Part shown: piece after piece, positions 61,331 to 64,000 of the stretch
Numbering within the stretch: the first letter of the stretch is position 1
How the letters are laid out: each line of letters starts with the position of its first letter
Source of the DNA: Flavobacterium lacustre
GTDB lineage: Bacteria; Bacteroidota; Bacteroidia; Flavobacteriales; Flavobacteriaceae
Assembly (NCBI RefSeq): GCF_027474525.2
Contig: NZ_CP114882.2
Coordinates: forward strand, 1,426,001-1,490,000
Direction of reading: 5' to 3'
Length of the DNA: 64,000 bases
Position numbers and translations under genes: made by a program
The notes under the pieces: generated by a model
Seen by the model: only the letters and a program-made list of their open reading frames with translations
Database searches by the model: none
What the model was told of the DNA's origin: nothing

Positions 61331-62581
61331 ATGTTGGTCTATCTTCGATTATTAAAAGAGAGTTTTGGTTTTGCAATGAATGCATTACGCAACAATAAAT
61401 TGAGAACTTTACTTTCTTTATTAGGAGTTACCATTGGTATTTTTTCGATTATAGCAGTTTTGGCTGCAGTTGATTCTTTAGACCGAAAAATAAAAAAAGA
61501 CTTGAGCAGTTTAGATAAAAACACTATTTATTTGATGCGATTTTCTTTTGGTCCTTCCGAAATTCCGCAATGGAAAAGAGAACAGTTTCCGGATGTTAAA
61601 TATGATGAGTATGAATACCTGAAAAGTTCTGTTAATGATTTAGACCAAATGGCATTTCAGTTTTTTGTAAACAGAGAATCCATGAAATTTGAATCTGAAT
61701 CCGTTAGTGACGTAAATATTGTTCCTGTTTCTCATGAATTTATAGAAATTCAAGGTCTTGAGTTTGAAAAAGGAAGATTTTATAACGAATCCGAGTCAAA
61801 TTCCGGGGCTGCCGTAATTGTTTTGGGATACGAAATTGCCAAAGGACTTTTTGGCGAAAGCGAACCAATAGGTAAAAACATTCGGTTGTATGGACAACGG
61901 TTTACGGTTATTGGAATGTTGAAAAAGCAAGGGGCTGGAATGTTTGGCGATAGTAATGACACGTCTGTTTTTTTACCGGTTAATTTTTTAAGAAGATTAT
62001 ATGGAGATAATAATGATGCGATGACGCCAGTGATTCTCATAAAGCCTCAAAAAGGGATTGACATGGATGCCTTTAAAGCTGAAATTGCCCAAAAATTAAG
62101 GAATTACAGAGGAATGAAAACGGATGAAATTGACAATTTTTTCATCAATGTCTTGTCCGGATTCACTGATTTGATTGACGGTATTGTAGGGCAAATGAAT
62201 TTAGTAGGATGGGTAATCAGTGGTTTTTCTTTGCTTGTAGGAGGTTTTGGGATTGCTAATATTATGTTTGTTTCTGTAAAAGAACGTACAAATTTAATAG
62301 GAATTCAAAAGTCGTTGGGTGCTAAAAATCGATTTATATTGTTTCAGTTTCTGTTCGAAGCAATAATACTTTCTGTAATTGGTGGAATTATTGGTTTGTT
62401 TTTAGTTTGGATAATCTCCGTTGTTTTGACAAAAGTATTAGATTTTGAATTTGTTTTGGGAATGGGAAATATTCTTTTAGGAACGGGATTGGCCGCTATA
62501 ATAGGATTAATATCAGGAATATTACCAGCGATAACCGCTTCGAAATTAGATCCTGTTGAGGCCATCAGGACCGGAATGTAA
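61331..62581 (+). CDS. MacB/FtsX-type ABC transporter permease
   Basis: 416 residues with one N-terminal membrane helix (LSLLGVTIGIFSIIAVLAA), a periplasmic MacB_PCD domain (about 50-270) and three C-terminal helices in an FtsX domain (about 290-410, GIANIMFVSVKERTNLIGIQ). It is the permease half of an exporter or lipoprotein- or stress-linked mechanotransmission complex; no ATPase gene is adjacent, so its partner is elsewhere. The substrate is unknown. Confidence 0.88.
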   Translation: MLVYLRLLKESFGFAMNALRNNKLRTLLSLLGVTIGIFSIIAVLAAVDSLDRKIKKDLSSLDKNTIYLMRFSFGPSEIPQWKREQFPDVKYDEYEYLKSSVNDLDQMAFQFFVNRESMKFESESVSDVNIVPVSHEFIEIQGLEFEKGRFYNESESNSGAAVIVLGYEIAKGLFGESEPIGKNIRLYGQRFTVIGMLKKQGAGMFGDSNDTSVFLPVNFLRRLYGDNNDAMTPVILIKPQKGIDMDAFKAEIAQKLRNYRGMKTDEIDNFFINVLSGFTDLIDGIVGQMNLVGWVISGFSLLVGGFGIANIMFVSVKERTNLIGIQKSLGAKNRFILFQFLFEAIILSVIGGIIGLFLVWIISVVLTKVLDFEFVLGMGNILLGTGLAAIIGLISGILPAITASKLDPVEAIRTGM

Positions 62582-62596
62582 TGATATAAGAAAAAT

Positions 62597-62634
62597 AAAA
62601 ATGCTCCAGGAATACAATTTCTGGAGCATTTTTA
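62597..62634. terminator. Bidirectional terminator between permease and accD
   Basis: A stem AAAAATGCTCCAG / CTGGAGCATTTTT with an AT-rich loop lies between two convergent genes. Confidence 0.8.
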
Positions 62635-62681
62635 TTTTAATATTGAAACCAAAAAAAATCCCGATTGCTCGAGATTTAAAT

Positions 62682-63536
62682 TTATCTAATATTGTTGTTT
62701 TGAATTAAATCAATATACAAGTTAATCTTGTCTTTTAATTCTTTTCTTGGTGTGATAAAGTCTAAGAAACCATGTTCAAGAAGAAACTCTGCAGTTTGAA
62801 ATCCTTCCGGTAAATCTTTTCCTGTGGTATCTCTCACAACTCTAGGTCCGGCAAATCCGATTAAAGCACCAGGTTCAGAGATGTTTATGTCTCCAAGCAT
62901 TGCGTAAGAAGCGGTTGTTCCTCCTGTTGTAGGGTCTGTACACAATGAAATATAAGGTAATTTAGCTTCGGCAAGTTGTGCCAACTTAACAGAGGTTTTT
63001 GCCAGTTGCATCAAAGAATTAGCAGCTTCCATCATACGAGCTCCGCCAGATTTTGAAATCATTACAAAAGGCATTTTGTTTTTGATAGCATGGTCAATTC
63101 CACGTACTATTTTTTCTCCAACAACGCCTCCTATTGAACCTCCAATAAAAGCAAAATCCATACAACAAATCACAACGTCTTTACCTTTAGATTTGCCAAC
63201 TCCAGTACGCACAGCGTCTTTAAGTTTGGTTTTTTCCATGACATCTTTTAATCGATCTGCATATTTTTTGGTATCCACAAAATGCAAAGCATCTTTAGAA
63301 GTCATGTTTTTGTCTAATTCCACAAATTCATTATTGTCGAATAAAATTTCAAAATAAGTGTCACTTCCAATTCTAACATGAAAATCATCCTCAGGGCTTA
63401 CATACAAATTGCGTGCAAGTTCATCGGCATCAATGATTTTTCCAGTTGGAGACTTATACCACAGACCTTTTGGAACATCCATTTTGTCTTCGGTAGCAGT
63501 AGTAATTCCTTTTTCTTTTCTTTTAAACCAAGCCAT
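62682..63536 (-). CDS. accD: Acetyl-CoA carboxylase carboxyltransferase, beta subunit
   Basis: 284 residues; transfers CO2 from carboxybiotin to acetyl-CoA to make malonyl-CoA. The crotonase-fold core is intact ([54 protein letters not shown]). The N-terminal zinc ribbon of E. coli AccD is replaced by a Cys-free version: [13 protein letters not shown] and [14 protein letters not shown] stand where two CxxC pairs would lie. This seems normal for Bacteroidota as far as I recall. Confidence 0.95.
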   Translation of the reverse strand: MAWFKRKEKGITTATEDKMDVPKGLWYKSPTGKIIDADELARNLYVSPEDDFHVRIGSDTYFEILFDNNEFVELDKNMTSKDALHFVDTKKYADRLKDVMEKTKLKDAVRTGVGKSKGKDVVICCMDFAFIGGSIGGVVGEKIVRGIDHAIKNKMPFVMISKSGGARMMEAANSLMQLAKTSVKLAQLAEAKLPYISLCTDPTTGGTTASYAMLGDINISEPGALIGFAGPRVVRDTTGKDLPEGFQTAEFLLEHGFLDFITPRKELKDKINLYIDLIQNNNIR

Positions 63537-63573
63537 TTTTTAAATTTTAGAATGTAGATTTAGATTTTAGATT

Positions 63574-63613
63574 AAAAAATAGATTTCAGAACGAATCCAA
63601 AATCTATTTTTTA
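63574..63613 (-). terminator. Terminator of the aldolase gene
   Basis: An AT-rich inverted repeat AAAAAATAGATT / AATCTATTTTTT with its T run on the minus strand lies about 70 bp downstream of the aldolase stop. The gap before accD holds no gene. Confidence 0.55.
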
Positions 63614-63680
63614 AAATGGATTTAAAATTTAAAGTTTGACTTCATTATAAAATCAAAACTCTAAACACTTAAATCTAAAA

Positions 63681-64000
63681 TTATAGAGTATTTACGTTAT
63701 TCAAGTCAGCAAAAGCTTGTTCAAGTCTTGCGTTGAATGTAATTTCACTTTCACGTAACCATTTTCTTGGATCGTAATATTTTTTGTTTGGAACATCAGA
63801 TCCTTCTGGGTTACCAATTTGAGTTTTTAAGTACTCAATGTTTTTAACCATATAATCACGGATACCTTCAGTAAATGCAAATTGTAAGTCGGTATCAATG
63901 TTCATTTTTACAACACCGTAACCAATAGCTTCTCTAATTTCTTCTAATGTAGAACCTGATCCACCGTGGAAAACAAAATCAACTGGATTTGATCCTGTTT
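63681..64000 (-). CDS. fbaA: Class II fructose-bisphosphate aldolase (C-terminal part)
   Basis: The gene runs off the right edge; the visible 106 codons begin within TGSNPVDFVFHGGSGSTLEE. This contains the HGGSGS phosphate/metal-binding motif of class II aldolases. The GVVKMNIDTDLQFAF strand with the conserved NIDTD follows, then a C-terminal YYDPRKWLRESE helix. It splits fructose-1,6-bisphosphate in glycolysis and gluconeogenesis. An ATG at 63905 is internal, not the start. Confidence 0.93.
   Translation of the reverse strand, partial: TGSNPVDFVFHGGSGSTLEEIREAIGYGVVKMNIDTDLQFAFTEGIRDYMVKNIEYLKTQIGNPEGSDVPNKKYYDPRKWLRESEITFNARLEQAFADLNNVNTL

Overview
The window is a low-GC chromosomal segment from a flavobacterium (Bacteroidota, very probably Flavobacterium or a close relative). 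Support comes from a SusC/SusD glycan locus, a secreted amylase with a type IX secretion sorting tail, TAnnTTTG-type -7 promoter boxes, the GYDIA-type GHMP kinase and class II HMG-CoA reductase of a mevalonate pathway, and an AccD that lacks the zinc ribbon. The genes are ordinary chromosomal ones except for one integrated element.

Layout. 1-9.1 kb: an alpha-glucan (starch/maltodextrin) utilization locus with the start of a LacI-type regulator on the minus strand, then susC, susD, a SusE-like glycan-binding lipoprotein and a GH13 alpha-amylase. 9.2-20.1 kb: an acetate/propionate module with acs, a prpE-like acyl-CoA synthetase, a receiver-only response regulator, a symporter-fused histidine kinase (CrbS-like layout), small membrane proteins, an MHS-type carrier, an outer-membrane porin and an InsA-like zinc-ribbon/HTH protein. 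20.35-31.77 kb: an 11.4 kb integrative element in the 3' end of tRNA-Phe. 31.9-38.2 kb: coaX, an outer-membrane protein, lptC, a CBS-domain membrane protein and a PpiD/SurA-like chaperone. 38.3-40.6 kb: mevalonate-pathway genes. 40.8-46.8 kb: a dipeptidyl peptidase IV, two POT peptide transporters and a thioredoxin-like protein, suggesting peptide scavenging. 46.8-53.6 kb: comEC, lpxB, surE and a tail-specific protease. 53.9-59.6 kb: the complete elongasome operon mreB-mreC-mreD-mrdA-rodA. 59.6-64 kb: purH, a MacB-type permease, accD and the end of a class II aldolase gene.

The integrated element is the most unusual part. All its confident genes lie on the minus strand: a tyrosine integrase next to the tRNA, an excisionase-like HTH protein, a possible gene II/X-type replication initiator followed by a repeat-rich 640 bp gap that looks like an origin, a regulator with paired operators, a protein resembling the phage DUF6046 family, a protein with a worn-down HNH-like fold, and a membrane protein of unknown role next to a GC-richer array of about thirteen 50 bp repeats. 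Short motifs recur inside it: 11-bp-phased GGTAGAA boxes near both ends (likely integrase arm sites) and an AAATACGCAAA motif in front of four genes. It has no recognisable capsid, terminase, relaxase or known defence gene, so it looks like a small self-replicating integrative element or a satellite rather than a prophage or a conjugative element.

Two further items stand out: a dispersed repeat with conserved ends around a variable hairpin (39.2 and 53.8 kb), and the acs control module whose response regulator has no DNA-binding output domain.
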